Source: Mya arenaria
Taxonomy: Eukaryota; Mollusca; Bivalvia; Myida; Myidae
Reading direction: 5' to 3'
DNA: 64,000 nt
Assembly (NCBI RefSeq): GCF_026914265.1
Contig: NC_069135.1
Location: 38,831,946 to 38,895,945, forward strand
Positions within the stretch are counted from its first letter, which is position 1. The number at the start of each line of letters is the position of its first letter. The notes under the pieces are model-generated. The model worked only from the letters and a program-made list of their open reading frames with translations. It ran no database searches and was not told the DNA's origin. Both the position numbers and the translations under genes were made by a program. Below are positions 11,868-22,789 of this stretch, piece after piece.

Positions 11868-12104
11868 AGCTATTTCAAGAAATGCATGTATAGCTTTTTC
11901 AAGAATTCAGCTATTTTAAAAAGCTCATATAAATCTATTTTAAGAAATCCATGTAAAGATATTTCAAGAAGTCAGCTATTTTAAGAAGTCCATGTAAGGC
12001 TATTTTAAGAAGCCCATGTTAAGCTATTTTAAGAAATCCATTTAAAGCTATTTCAAGAATTCAGCTATTTTAAGAAGCCCATGTAAAGCTATTTTAAGAA
12101 TCGA
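11868..12104. repeat. tandem repeat AGCTATTTTAAGAAnnCCATGTAA (24/17 bp)
   Basis: Units of about 24 bp (AGCTATTTTAAGAAGCCCAT plus GTAA) alternate with shortened 17 bp units ending AAGAATTC or AAGAAGTC. There are about ten copies in all. The array directly abuts the right end of the GC-rich TIR element. Confidence 0.85.
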
Positions 12105-12488
12105 TACTAGAACTCGTAAACCACTTTGACTTATAACTTACTATACTGTTGAAAGGTTCTGATATACATCATAACACGGTATACTTGCATGCAAAATACA
12201 TATCATAATATCTCTCACAGGTAATGTTGCTTTAAAAAAGGAGAAAATCCCGGTCAAGTTAAACTCAAGATATGGGGGAATTTATATCGTGAAAATATGA
12301 TTTAATGGTGGCTGTGTACTTAATTACATGCAATTATACAGTAGGTAATTTACCACATCACAGTTATGACTTCAAATTGTTCGTTTCAATATTTCATGTC
12401 CACTTTACGAAAACATTAAAGGCACATTAGCAGCATTCTTTAGGAGTCGAATATAAATATTTCAAAACTTAAAAACCTTTAACTTTAG

Positions 12489-12783
12489 GTTAAAGTTGCA
12501 CTCTCATAGATTTTCAGTTTTGACACTTTCCAAACATTTGTCCCAGAATCAGCTGATTTTGTCATTAATGCCTTTAATTCAGTCACATTAGATAACTCAT
12601 TATAGAACAGATCGCAATTGTTTGGTAAACTGCAGAAAATTTCATTTTTCTTAAGGCGTTTAGCAATAAAACATCAATTTTCGAACGTAAATACGATAAA
12701 CTGAGATCTGATATTTTGTCTTATATAACTAGTTTCCAAACGTTTACGCAAAAATGGCTCATTCAAAGACACCGCAGCTTTAA
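12489..12783. mobile_element. palindromic MITE, family P (both arms)
   Basis: The left arm starts AAAGTTGCACTCTCATAGAT. The centre has CATCAATTTTCGAACGTAAA. The right arm ends CACCGCAGCTTTAAAGG. The arms are inverse and partly complementary, as in the other copies. It is non-coding. Confidence 0.7.
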
Positions 12784-12810
12784 AGGTTTGAGGTTAGAAG
12801 AACATAGGGG

Positions 12811-12936
12811 ATATTATGATAGGACGCTTTTCTGGTGACCTGTATCACGTCGAGTTTGGTGTGTAAACACGTAACCGTCGAGACCGAACGAGACTTGATG
12901 CAGGTCACCAGAAAGGCGTTTTATCGTAATATTCCA
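12811..12936. mobile_element. 126 bp hairpin MITE
   Basis: An inverted repeat: ATATTATGATAGGACGCTTT then TCTGGTGACCTG on the left, mirrored by CAGGTCACCAGAAAGGCG then TTTTATCGTAATAT on the right. The arms are about 33 bp with few mismatches around a loop of about 60 bp. It has no coding capacity and lies only about 30 bp after the preceding MITE. Confidence 0.75.
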
Positions 12937-13603
12937 TTTATTATATAACTGCCTATTTTATTAATCCTTTTTATTTTTCGGTTTCAATTTGATTTAATTG
13001 TACCGCCATCTGCCAAATGCGCGTATGAATTCGAATGTGTTACGTAGTTTTGTGTAATGAAGTCAAGGGAGGCTACTACAGCGAAACGAAGTCAGAAGTT
13101 ACAGAATTCACTTTATTGAGCAAAATAAGAATATATTTTTTTATGTTTTAGCAAAATTAACAAATTGCTAATGAGAAAACAATTATCAATTGTCACAGCA
13201 CAAAAACAACAACAAAAAAGCGGTACTTTTTTATGAGTATACACGTATCGTCATTTCCTGTAGACATAACGCGGCCATTTTAAACGAAGTACGTAAATAT
13301 TCGTGGGATTTCTTGACGATCATAACATGCAGAATTGAGGGAAGTTCGTGAGCTAATCGCTATCTCTATCGACGACGCGAATTCGCCTTCTTTTGTGTAT
13401 TGGTGAGCGACTCATATTTATGATAATAAACATGGACAATGCAAAAATATATGAAAGTTTGAAATGGTTTTATTAATCTTTTGATTTAGAGGCCACATAT
13501 ACAAAAACAGGTAAAACAGTAGGTTTATGGACATGAACGTTGGTCTTTGAATTTAACTTTAGTAGTCAAAATTATTCATAGAGGTTGAAGCATCATGCAC
13601 AGC

Positions 13604-13890
13604 TAAATTACTCAGGAGTCAAAACGTTTGATGGTCGAAACTCTCTTGATTCTTCTAAGCAACATCTGATCGACTGCATCTTGTCTCAAGCCACAGCTAA
13701 AGTATCTATCATGTCCAAATGCTTCTCCCCGACTACAGGTCCCGATCGTTATGGCATTGCCAATCCCGAGCGTTTTGAGGCCCCTATAGTTAAGCCTTCA
13801 ATCAGAGAGGATGTCTCCTGCTATTTGTCTATTTGTAGCATCTTTGAATTCCTATGGCGGCTGCTAGTTCATGCATGTTATCTTTGCTAA
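13604..13890 (+). CDS. unrecognised open frame, probable gene or transposon fragment
   Basis: An open frame of about 95 codons runs to a TAA at 13888-13890. I see no convincing ATG at its beginning. The composition is balanced and protein-like, unlike the AT-rich random frames nearby. Phrases include GVKTFDGRNSLDSSKQHLID and PDRYGIANPERFEAPIVKPS. I do not recognise a domain. It could be an exon or a fragment of a mobile-element protein. The frame degenerates after the phrase PSIREDV. No clear splice partners are seen. Confidence 0.3.
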
Positions 13891-14085
13891 CGAATGCGTC
13901 AATAAAGCACTATTCCATTTGTCCCTTAAAATCCTCCACCTTGTCTGTAGCAACCTGTCTCTGTCTCTTTTCTGCAACACCCCGTCACTATTGAAACTTG
14001 GCCAATCCCCTAGTACCATAATCATGAAGACAAATATTTCTGTATTTTATAACATCTTGAAGCCCATAGGTATTTGAACCTCTTT

Positions 14086-15213
14086 GTATGTCTTCGACCG
14101 TAATTTGCATCGTCATAATGAAGAACGAATGTATGCCTTCGACCGTAATATGCATTGTCATAATTAAGAACGAATGTATGCCTTCGACCGTAATATGCAT
14201 TGTCATAATTAAGAACGAATGTATGCCTTCGACCGTAATATGCATCGTCATAATGAAGAACGAATGTATGTCTTCGACCCTAATATGCATCGTCATAATT
14301 AAGAACGAATGTATGTCTTCGACCGTAATATGAGTTGACATAATTCAGAACGAATGTATGTCTTCGATCGTAATATGAGTTGACATAATTCAGAACGAAT
14401 GTATGTCTTCGACCGTAATATGCATTGCCATAATGAAGAACGAATGTATATCTTCGACCGTAATATGCATCGTCATAATGAAGAACGAATGTATGTCTTC
14501 GACCGTAATATGCATCGTCATAATGAAGAACGAATGTATGTCTTCGACCGTAATATGCATTGCCATAATTCAGAACGAACGTATGTCTTCGACCATAATA
14601 TCATCATCATAATGAAGAACGAATGTCTGTCTTCGACCGTAATATGCATTGCCATAATTCAGAATGAATGTATGTCTTCGACCGTAATATGCATCGTCAT
14701 AATGAAGAACGAATGTATGCCTTCGACCATAATATGCATCGTCATAATAAAGAACGAATGTATGCCTTCGACCGTAATATGCATTGTCATAATGAAGAAC
14801 GAATGTATGTCTTCGATCGTAAGTTGCATTGTCATAATGAAGAACGAATGTATGTCTTCGACCGTAATATGCATTGTCATAATTCAGAATGAATGTATGT
14901 CTTCGACCGTAATATGCATCGTCATAATGAAGAACGAATGTATGTCTTCGATCGTAATATGCATCGTCTTAATGAAGAACGAATGTATGCCTTCGACCGT
15001 TATTTGCATCGTCATAATGAAGAACGAATGTATGCCTTCGACCGTAATATTCATTGTCATAATTAAGAACGAATGTATGCCTTCGACTGTAATATGCATT
15101 GTCATAATTAAGAACGAATGTATGCCTTCGACCGTAATTTGCATTGTCATAATGAAGAACGAATTTATGCCTTCGACCGTAATATGCATTGTCATAATGA
15201 AGAACGTATGTAT
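14086..15213. repeat. 45 bp minisatellite (~25 copies)
   Basis: The unit is GTATGTCTTCGACCGTAATA followed by TGCATCGTCATAATGAAGAA and CGAAT. Variants differ at a few positions (GTATGC versus GTATGT, AATTAAG versus AATGAAG versus AATTCAG). Since 45 is divisible by three, several frames stay open on both strands, including a 284-codon frame. These encode only 15-residue repeats. Decayed units continue to about 15350. Confidence 0.95.
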
Positions 15214-15388
15214 GTCTTCGACCGCATTTATACATTGTTTTAATTCAGGATGATTACATGTTTTCGACCGTATTACAATATACATGTTATATAGTTGAAA
15301 GTGAGCGCATATCTTGATTACTATATGTATTGTCATAATTCAGAGTGAAAGTAGACATTGAACTAAAATCCAACAGTTGTAGATTTAC

Positions 15389-15828
15389 CGTTTCCGTTCG
15401 GTGTCTGGCTTGGCGACGCTGAACCTCTACGTGTGTTCGGCCGAAGCTGCTCTGATAACTGTGTGTTTCCAATTATATCTTCAGAGGTTTCTTCATATTC
15501 GTCGCTCGTACCGCCAACTACTAGTATATCCTCGAAATGTTGCATCCGGGACTTCAGTTCAAAAATCACCGACTTTTGTTCAAGGATTGTTTTGTCTTGG
15601 TCGGCTTGAAGCGATGTCAGGCGTTTAACGAACTGCATCTCCAAGAGTGTGCATCTTGGAGCATTGTTCTCGGACTGAAACGTCTTGATTGGCTAGAAGC
15701 AAAGTAATTTGAGCCATAGTATTTTGTAGCACAGAAAATTCATATTGGACGTGATCAACCCCATCTACAAAGACGTGTACAGATACAATGCCGCATATCC
15801 CAACAAATATAAGTCCTCTTACGTCCAT
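15389..15828 (-). pseudogene. secreted coiled-coil protein, first exon, frameshifted
   Basis: On the minus strand an ATG at 15828 starts MDVRGLIFVGICGIVSVHVF, a typical signal peptide. A heptad-rich stretch follows, including ITLLLANQD. This frame stops near 15625 after HTLGDAVR. The next frame, overlapping at about 15640, continues the same kind of coiled coil (FVKRLTSLQADQDKTILEQK), so a one-base indel has broken the frame. The exon then has an acidic and Ser/Pro/Asn-rich tail and reaches a possible donor (GGTAAAT) at 15388. Signal peptide, coiled coil and linker is the N-terminal design of many molluscan C1q-domain proteins. No C1q domain is found downstream before the minisatellite, so that identity is a guess. 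Alternatives are a sequencing error or another secreted coiled-coil family. Confidence 0.5.
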
Positions 15829-15889
15829 ACTGCCAGCGTGTCCCTAGGCGTCCCCACATGTACTTATCTTCTTATCTGCATCTTTTTTA

Positions 15890-17028
15890 AAATTCAGAAG
15901 ACGTTTTGATGTATTAAACTTTATAAATGCACTTTTCTTTGCTCTGTGTGTTCGAATTCTCACCGACGCCAAACCTACCATCCAGATGATGCTTTACCTA
16001 GAATCAGCCGCGTTCCGCTGTTCATTTGAAATATAACGGTCGTATATGTAGTACTATGTATTTAAAAGAAAAAAACAACAACATTTTTATGAGTTTGCCT
16101 GAAATACCGTCCTTATCATATGTTCGACTGACCGTAGTGGCATATTGTACTCATATTTTCGTATATGTTATCGCAGTTGAAGAGTTGTTCAGTTCCTACA
16201 AACAAAATTGGTCATGCACAACAAGGAAAAATGATCTATGTGTGCTATTACCGTTCATGACACACACTGTCTAAAATACTCTTGAATGCGCCATTGGGCA
16301 ACAGATGTTTAAATGTTTCAAGACAGTCTCTGAGCTCTCATCTCTCGTTTTGTACGGGGTCTTTTTTTCTTTCTAGTATTTGGGCGTTTGTATTGTGTGA
16401 GTGGGAGGGTGGAAGGAGGGTGGAAGGGGGAATCGGATCAGTTGTACATCTACGTACTAGTTTCCACCAAAAATGCTTGTAATGATCAACTTATAATTTT
16501 CTTCCTAAGCGAGCTTAATTTAGTTCGTATACCTGAATTTAAACAAGTCTTACAGATATATCTTATTTGTTAGGGGAGATCACTGAGTAGAAATAACCTA
16601 ATCACATTGAAAGAAAGAATTTGTTTAGTTTGACCTCTCAATCGAGTAATTTGGGATAGTACATTCCCTTGTTTCAAACTTCACGCGCGAGAACATGAGG
16701 CGAATAATCTTGTATTTCCCTTCGATGTTCTGTGCAATATTGTCCAAACTAGGCATAGTTAACTCGTTTCGTAAGTCTAAAGGTTTGTCTTATCCATGGA
16801 TCGAAGGATTTAGCCTGAGTGTACTTGGGCGTAAATTTCTGCCTGCTTGTGTAGTCCATCTAAATGGCCGTCAAGGAGTCTTATGACGAGTTTTTATGGC
16901 AAACTCGAGACGTTACAGGGTTCAGAAGAAATGTCAAAATAATAAAAAAAATATCCCTGATCGCTCATTATTGTAGCTAATGACATTTCATGACTAAACA
17001 TTTACACTTTATATCAATGATATAAGAC
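15890..17028. repeat. segmental duplication, block A (copy 1)
   Basis: About 1.1 kb is highly similar, in direct orientation, to 49006-50232. Shared landmarks include CTTTGCTCTGTGTGTTCGAA, AATGCGCCATTGGGC, AACATGAGGCGA and TATCCCTGATCGCTCATTAT. Copy 2 has about 180 bp extra at 49321-49500. Similarity stops at about 17028 and 50232. No coding exon is seen inside; the short open frames are not conserved between the copies. Confidence 0.9.
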
Positions 17029-17469
17029 TCAAAATTCAGATCGATATAATGAATATATTAAATTACATTCTAGTTTTACAAAAATAAGAACGGGAAACCT
17101 GTTTCATATTATAAACCATCTACTAAGCTTAAAACAGAATTAAGCTTTATTTGCATTAACAAAGCTTATGACTCTGTGACTTTAATTTATTTTTTGGATT
17201 ATGTATTCTGTGTTTTACATGTCATACTTCAAATGACCCGTGATTGGAAATAAACTTTCTAATCTTATCTTAATACTCACCAAGTAACAGCGTTTTTTTT
17301 CATGGCGTGATCGGATTTTAGAAACGCGGGCCGTCATTAACAGTATCGAAATGCGTGAAGCGGAAATGAAAGAAAACTCGTGTTGCTCACTGTTTTCAAG
17401 TGGCATAAACATTTTAGGGACGATCGGCAAACACTTTTTGACGACAAGGGAAGAGGACGATGACAAAAC

Positions 17470-17790
17470 ATTCGGCTGCAACTTTGTGATGTCAATTCAT
17501 AACGAAAAACGCGTCACTCTACTGGAACTGGTGAAGGGGGTAGATGCCATAACTACTGGCCAGTTTTGACAATACTGAAGGACCATTGTAAAATGTCACG
17601 GGGTGTGCCCTTTGGTTGCCTAGATTACTGAAAGAATAATAGCAGCGTCCACATCCTTTTCACTGAGTCATACACGGAAAGGTGACGCATTCTTGGACAG
17701 TATAATTACGACGGATGAGACATAGCTCTGGATGTTCAATCCCGAAACCAAACGGAAGTCGCCCATATGGAAACGATCATAGTCATTTAC
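17470..17790 (+). pseudogene. mariner-type transposase remnant
   Basis: Frame fragments in order give LWLPRLLKE (near 17612), then two stops, and then FLDSIITTDET, a stop, and LWMFNPETKRKSPIW (17688-17775). The pattern I-[IV]-T-x-D-E-T-W followed by PETK and S-x-x-W is the second catalytic block of mariner transposases. Here the Trp codon has become TAG. Multiple frameshifts and stops show a dead copy. It lies in the interval between duplication blocks A and B that is not shared with the other copy, so it may have arrived after the duplication. Confidence 0.65.
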
Positions 17791-17859
17791 ATTTAGTGAC
17801 ATTTAACTTTTTTTCCTCATAATTATCAAATGGGTCACCGCTACTAACGATCTAGCATA

Positions 17860-18030
17860 AAATAACTATCCATTACTGCATTTAAAAAATGACATAAAAT
17901 CTCGAAAGGCCTAAAAAGAAAATTATTTCAGAGAATAAAACAAAGTTACTAAATACAATACAAGACGTGTTTATTTAGGTCTTTCGAGATTTTCTGATAT
18001 TTTTAAATTGCAATAATGTATAGTAATTTT
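17860..18030. mobile_element. short inverted-repeat MITE
   Basis: The left arm ATTACTGCATTTAAAAAATG with ATCTCGAAAGGCCTAAA is mirrored on the right by TTTAGGTCTTTCGAGATTTT and AAATTGCAATAATG. The loop is about 55 bp and there is no coding capacity. Confidence 0.65.
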
Positions 18031-18059
18031 ATACTATATCATTGCCTACATATGGTCTA

Positions 18060-18930
18060 CTATGTACTGAAAATGCTAAATAACAGCTGCATGGTTGCCA
18101 AAATGTTGACCACTAAGCATAATGGAGGCTAATGAGAGCTGCATATATGTTTGTTTGGCACTGAATGGGACCAAACTGATGCAATTAGAGCTGTGAACAT
18201 GTTTCTTAAATTGGTCTTTGGCAGTGAATATGCTTCATAAGAACTTCGCTTGTGTTTGGTTTGCTCGGAATGGTTTTTATGATCTTTACAAAGATACTGT
18301 CTATTTGTATGTTGAGCAGTTAAATACGAGCTGCATATGGGCTTGTTGAGCTCTGAATTGGCTTTTTTGTTGCCAAACTGTATTATTTGGCACTGATTAT
18401 GCTTAATGAAAGTGTCACTTGTGTTTGTTTGGGTTTATAAATAGATGCCAAAATGTGGCGCTTTTGAAACTGAGTAGGCGTTATTAGAAATGCACATATT
18501 ATTTTTTAGCTCCGAATGGTCGCCAAACTGTTTTTGGGGCACAGATTTGTCTTAATTAGAGCTAAACATAAATTCGTTTGACTCTATTTAAATAGGCTTC
18601 ATGGTTGCCAAAACGTGGTCTGCTTGGTATTAAACGGGCGTAAATTGACCTGCATAATTGTGTGTGTTTTTGGTCTCTAAATTGGCTGTTTGGCTACCAT
18701 CACGTGTTCTTTTTTTGTACTGGGTATGCTTAATTATAGCTGCACAAGGGTCTGTTTTGCTCCAAATTTTGCTTATGGATGTGAACTGTTATCGTTTTGG
18801 CACTACATGCTTTTTAAAAAAGCACTGTTTTGCTCTTTTGCCCTGAATCTGCTTCATGGTTGCTAAACTGGTGTCAATTTAGCGCTTTGGAGCTACACAT
18901 GCGATTGTTTGGCTCTTAATTTTCTTAAAT
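18060..18930. repeat. decayed ~80 bp satellite with TTGCCAAA motif
   Basis: The phrases GAGCTGCACATGTGTTTGTT, GGCTCTGAATTGGCTTCATG, GTTGCCAAACTG and TTGGCACTGAATATGCTTAA recur in that order. Anchor positions near 18339, 18412, 18493, 18558, 18648, 18738, 18820 and 18891 give a spacing of 65-90 bp. About ten copies are present, all strongly diverged. Confidence 0.6.
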
Positions 18931-19904
18931 TTAGTCAAAATGAAAACAATAGAGTAATGTACTGACGTAAGTATAAACTCCTTAAGGTTTGTGTATATAT
19001 GAACATTGCTCACTGTTATCACTTAACGCTTCTGTGGTTAGGAATGCTGCTTTGGTGTTTGCATGACACATGATAAACTTAACTTTAGCTGTATTTGAGT
19101 TTACTTAGACCAGCCATGTAGAAGAGCCCAGTTGTATGTTTTACACTACATAAAAATGCAGCAGAATTTGGATGAACTTAGTACTGAATTCACTTGAGAA
19201 CCTATATAGGATTTCTGTACACTTAATGGTATCAGGTATAGTAAATATAGTGTTTATTTGGCACTTGAAAGAGCTTAATAGTCTTTTTTTGTGTACGTTT
19301 AAGCACAATATGGACTGTCAAAAAATGTTTTCTTGCCACACAATGGACTTGTCTGTGAGAACAGTCTGTGGTGGCTGTATGGCAGATTTGGGTATATGGA
19401 AGCCAAATGATGAATGAGCTCTCTTGACTGTTACCACAATAGGGATACAGAGGGCTGCTGGAGACCTATTTTGTCTACAAGATACAATTTTAAATTGAAC
19501 CCTTATGAGGTTTGAAGCACTCAGTGTACTTACACGCGACTTGGATTTCTTTTACTTGTTACACCTAGTAAAGATGTTTTTGGGGTTGTTTGGTACTGAA
19601 ATAATAACACACCAGGCTGTAAAAAACACTAGTTAAGTTTTAGAAGTGATACTTTCGGCTGAATAGTACTAAAGGAAGCTCACACAAATATTTTATATGA
19701 AGCTTGTTAAGCACTTGATGCGATTAAGTAGATATATTGTACACTGTATCGTATCATAGCTTGAATTTTATTATTTGGAAAGAGATGCAATATAATACAA
19801 AATGTGAAGTGATTTTATTAATGTTAAAACTTTTTCAAATAAAATGAAGTAATAAGTAATAGCGTTGTCGGTATTGGCCATATTTGCGATTTGACATTCA
19901 AGTG

Positions 19905-20263
19905 CCTTAAAAGCTTTCTTAAAGATTGAACGTTTTGACAACTTTTTTATTTTTTGTCATGGAACGAGCCATGTTTTTTTTGCGAAAATGCAAGGTGACC
20001 AGTTATACATGACTGCTGACAAAAATCAGATCCAGATTTTTATATTTAAGTTCAAAAAATAATGTTTTATGCATTTTTCTTAAACCGTTGGTGAAACCAT
20101 AATTTTAGCGCGGAAATATGAAAATCTGCGATCTGATCTTTTGTCAGCACAGCAATCTTTTATCATTGGTTTGCAGATACTTACGCACAAATTTGCATTT
20201 TCCAAGACAAAAAGTAAAAAAAAAATTGTAAAAACGGTATATCTGTGGGAGTGCAGCTTTAAG
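19905..20263. mobile_element. palindromic MITE, family P (in duplication copy 1)
   Basis: Left arm AAGATTGAACGTTTTGACAA; right arm ACGGTATATCTGTGGGAGTG then CAGCTTTAA. The arms also share TCAGATC and its inverse around the centre. Its equivalent in the other duplication copy is at 52663-53023, so it inserted before the duplication. Confidence 0.8.
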
Positions 20264-21268
20264 AACAAGAGATCTATAAAAATAAACGTCATTTAACAAC
20301 TCGCGTAATTTATGATTTATGAACTGGATTTTGAAATGCTTAAGTGCACCATAAAACAGTTACATCATATATCCATAAAGGTATATATGTTTACTGCGAC
20401 GTGGGCAAATTTGCACCTGGGGTATTCTTTGGAGGCGTTTATATGGTAATTTAGCACATGCCTTTACTTAATAAAATGCAAAAAGTTTGTGTTGAAAAGA
20501 ACATTTGACATTGGGAAGCTTAAATTACTGAAGTAAGATATCATTTTCTGTATTAAGTAAAACTCTTATTCACTGAGCGATAATATGTTGCAGTATTTAA
20601 AGAAAAGTTAAAAATATATTTGTCTTTCAAAAATAGAAATGACATATTGTCAAAAAAAATTAACTGCATGTAATCACGTTTTTTTTATTCGCAAAGAAAA
20701 CTTTTTAAGTAGCCGCTGAAATAGGAGTGCAATAGCGTTTATAAATATACGAACGTACAAGCATTCTATTTTGATAGTATATGACATGAAATACCAAAAA
20801 TCAGGGGATGCATGAATTAGAGACTTTGCTCACATTCCTGTCAAGAAATTATAGAAATTCATGCTCATTACCTGCGGGTAGGAACTTTATAGATCAACTG
20901 TACAATGTACATGTTTAAAGACTTAAGGCATTGTTGACAGTTTTCACATTAAAAGTCGTAAAATGTTGACGAAATTATTCGGGTATTTCCGCAAACGAGC
21001 ACCCAGTTCACGTGATTTTCTTTACAGAGTGGTCGAAAAGAACCGATGAATAAAGGTCATTGAAATGAAACTTTAACCTGACACAATGTGCCCATAAACG
21101 TTATACTAAGTTCCTCGAGTAAATAAGTAGCCATAATTTGTATTTGAGTGCCGAAATCTCGAAGTCAGGGGTGTAGGGGAGGGGGGGGGGCATTTCAATA
21201 AAGATTTGAGTTGAATTCAGTCGTCAATTGAAAATATGTTAGTGTCACCTGGCGTGGTCACAGTCACT

Positions 21269-21453
21269 AGCGGATCCACGGGGTGGGGCGCACCCGGCGT
21301 GATGGGATATCGGAGAAAGAAGTAATAAAATACGCCCAGAATTTACACTTTAAATCGTAAAAGTTTCAGTTCTGCGGGAGGAGCGCATGTTAAAATGTTT
21401 CGTTCCTACATTACGCCCCCTTTTACGTCAATTCCTGGGTCCGCCCCTGATAG
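21269..21453. mobile_element. possible MITE whose left end matches the 45 bp minisatellite unit
   Basis: The left end CTAGCGGATCCACGGGGTGG and the right end CCTGGGTCCGCCCCTGATAG are roughly inverse, with about 150 bp between. The left end is the same sequence that is amplified at 53937-55090. A related terminus (GGGGCGGATCCAGGATTTGA) occurs at about 40657. Confidence 0.4.
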
Positions 21454-22053
21454 TTTCATGATTTCGCACCAAATTCGAGTGAGTTCAAGTTTACCCAGAA
21501 TTAATAATTAGCACCCAGTTGTGAAAATAAAGACAACCAATGAATGCCCGTTTGTGGCGTTTATAAAGATTTAAGATGATTGAAGTTCTAAAATCTTTTG
21601 TTGAAACGGGTCCAAGGAACATAAATTGAACTAGCTTAAGCATGACATTGCTATGTATTTATTTTCGGTAAAATGTTGTTTACACCGTATACGTTATAAA
21701 ATGACATACTAGTATACGGAGAGGATATAAATATTAGCTCTAAGCTATCTCCTCAATCCTTAATTATCATGTATGCAATCTATGTATCTGCTTTATTTAC
21801 TTTTATACAATACATATTGTTTAAACCAAAGTGAAAAGGGCGATTTTAAGCAATTTTAAGTTAACCTTAGAGTTTTCAAATATATTTTTGTGAAAAGAAT
21901 ATTTAAATTACAATACGTAAGTAATATTTAACTGTTTAACTTTTTAGTCAAATTGTTTAAATTAGAATAGTTCAGGTGTATTGTAGTACTTAGTATTTGT
22001 TTATTTCGATAAATGTATTTCAATAACTATGAAACATTTGCACATCAAATATA

Positions 22054-22690
22054 CACTAAACAAAATTCCTAACCGGTCACCTAAGTAATCTTCTAATATT
22101 CCTTTCCCTGTGAAATAAGCCTAATTACAAATTAGTTTCATGACAAGACCATTACTTCGTCCACATGCTGTGAAAACTTGGTTCACATATTTCGCTATGT
22201 CAAAAAGATACAGTGTCTCTAATGACAACACTCTCAATCATAAAAGTAAAAAAAATCTAACATAGCGTGTAAAGGAATAAAAATAGAAATACCATCCTTA
22301 GTCACTTTAAAATGATATTACATCATATGTGAGACTGAAACACAGTCATCAACGGCTTAATGAGTTCAAATGAATGTTCAACTTTAACATTACCATCTAT
22401 GTGAAATAAAGCCTGAGTCAAAAGATTGCTAAAAATACAACAACAATGAAAATTTTGATTCCCTATGGAATTTGCATTGTTATTTCTTTTCCTTGTGACT
22501 TTTGGATTTAGGAGTAACCGCATATGAACTGTGTTTTCTCTGCCGTGTATGCTTCGATTTAGCTGAAATTTTCAAAGAATAGTGCCACGAGAGGGCGGAT
22601 ATCGAATATTGAACTGTATATTGATTATACTTAATGCACTTTTCAGGAAGGTTACTTTACTAAGCGGCCGATTAGGAATTTTGTTCACTG
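22054..22690. mobile_element. 637 bp TIR transposon, non-autonomous, TA target site
   Basis: The left end CACTAAACAAAATTCCTAAC is mirrored at the right by AGGAATTTTGTTCACTG, with extended similarity for about 45 bp. It is bordered by TATA on both sides. The matching point in the second duplication copy, near 56585, is uninterrupted. The TA border suggests Tc1/mariner superfamily mobilisation. The interior carries no transposase motif. Confidence 0.75.
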
Positions 22691-22789
22691 TATATCTTGA
22701 TTAAAGAAGTAAATCAATAACATTTGGTCACATGCCCTATTACGTAGGCTGGAGCTATATATTCAACTTCCTTGCAGCCGTACTTCCTC

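Larger units (their letters stand above)
19190..22780. repeat. segmental duplication, block B (copy 1)
   Basis: Matches 51985-56668 in the same orientation. Shared landmarks are AGCCAAATGATGAATGAGCT, ACAGAGGGCTGCTGGAGACC, AAAATCAGGGGATGCA, AATATTAGCTCTAA and TTTGGTCACATG. Differences: copy 1 has a single 45 bp motif near 21240-21300 where copy 2 has about 25. Copy 1 carries a TIR element at 22054-22690 that copy 2 lacks. The stretch 21310-21650 is not shared. No coding exon is recognised. Confidence 0.9.

Noticed and set aside
14086..15213. CRISPR-like regular array
   Set aside because: The units are contiguous tandem repeats without unique spacers, and the genome is eukaryotic.
14399..15253. 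284-codon open frame
   Set aside because: It is entirely the 45 bp minisatellite read in frame; equivalent open frames exist on both strands, and codons show only repeat periodicity.
16026..16886. Four 60-80 codon plus-strand frames in duplication block A
   Set aside because: Frames are not preserved in block A'; differences include frame-breaking indels, so there is no sign of coding constraint.
17215..17481. 88-codon minus-strand frame
   Set aside because: Antisense to the region leading into the mariner remnant, with no domain signature.
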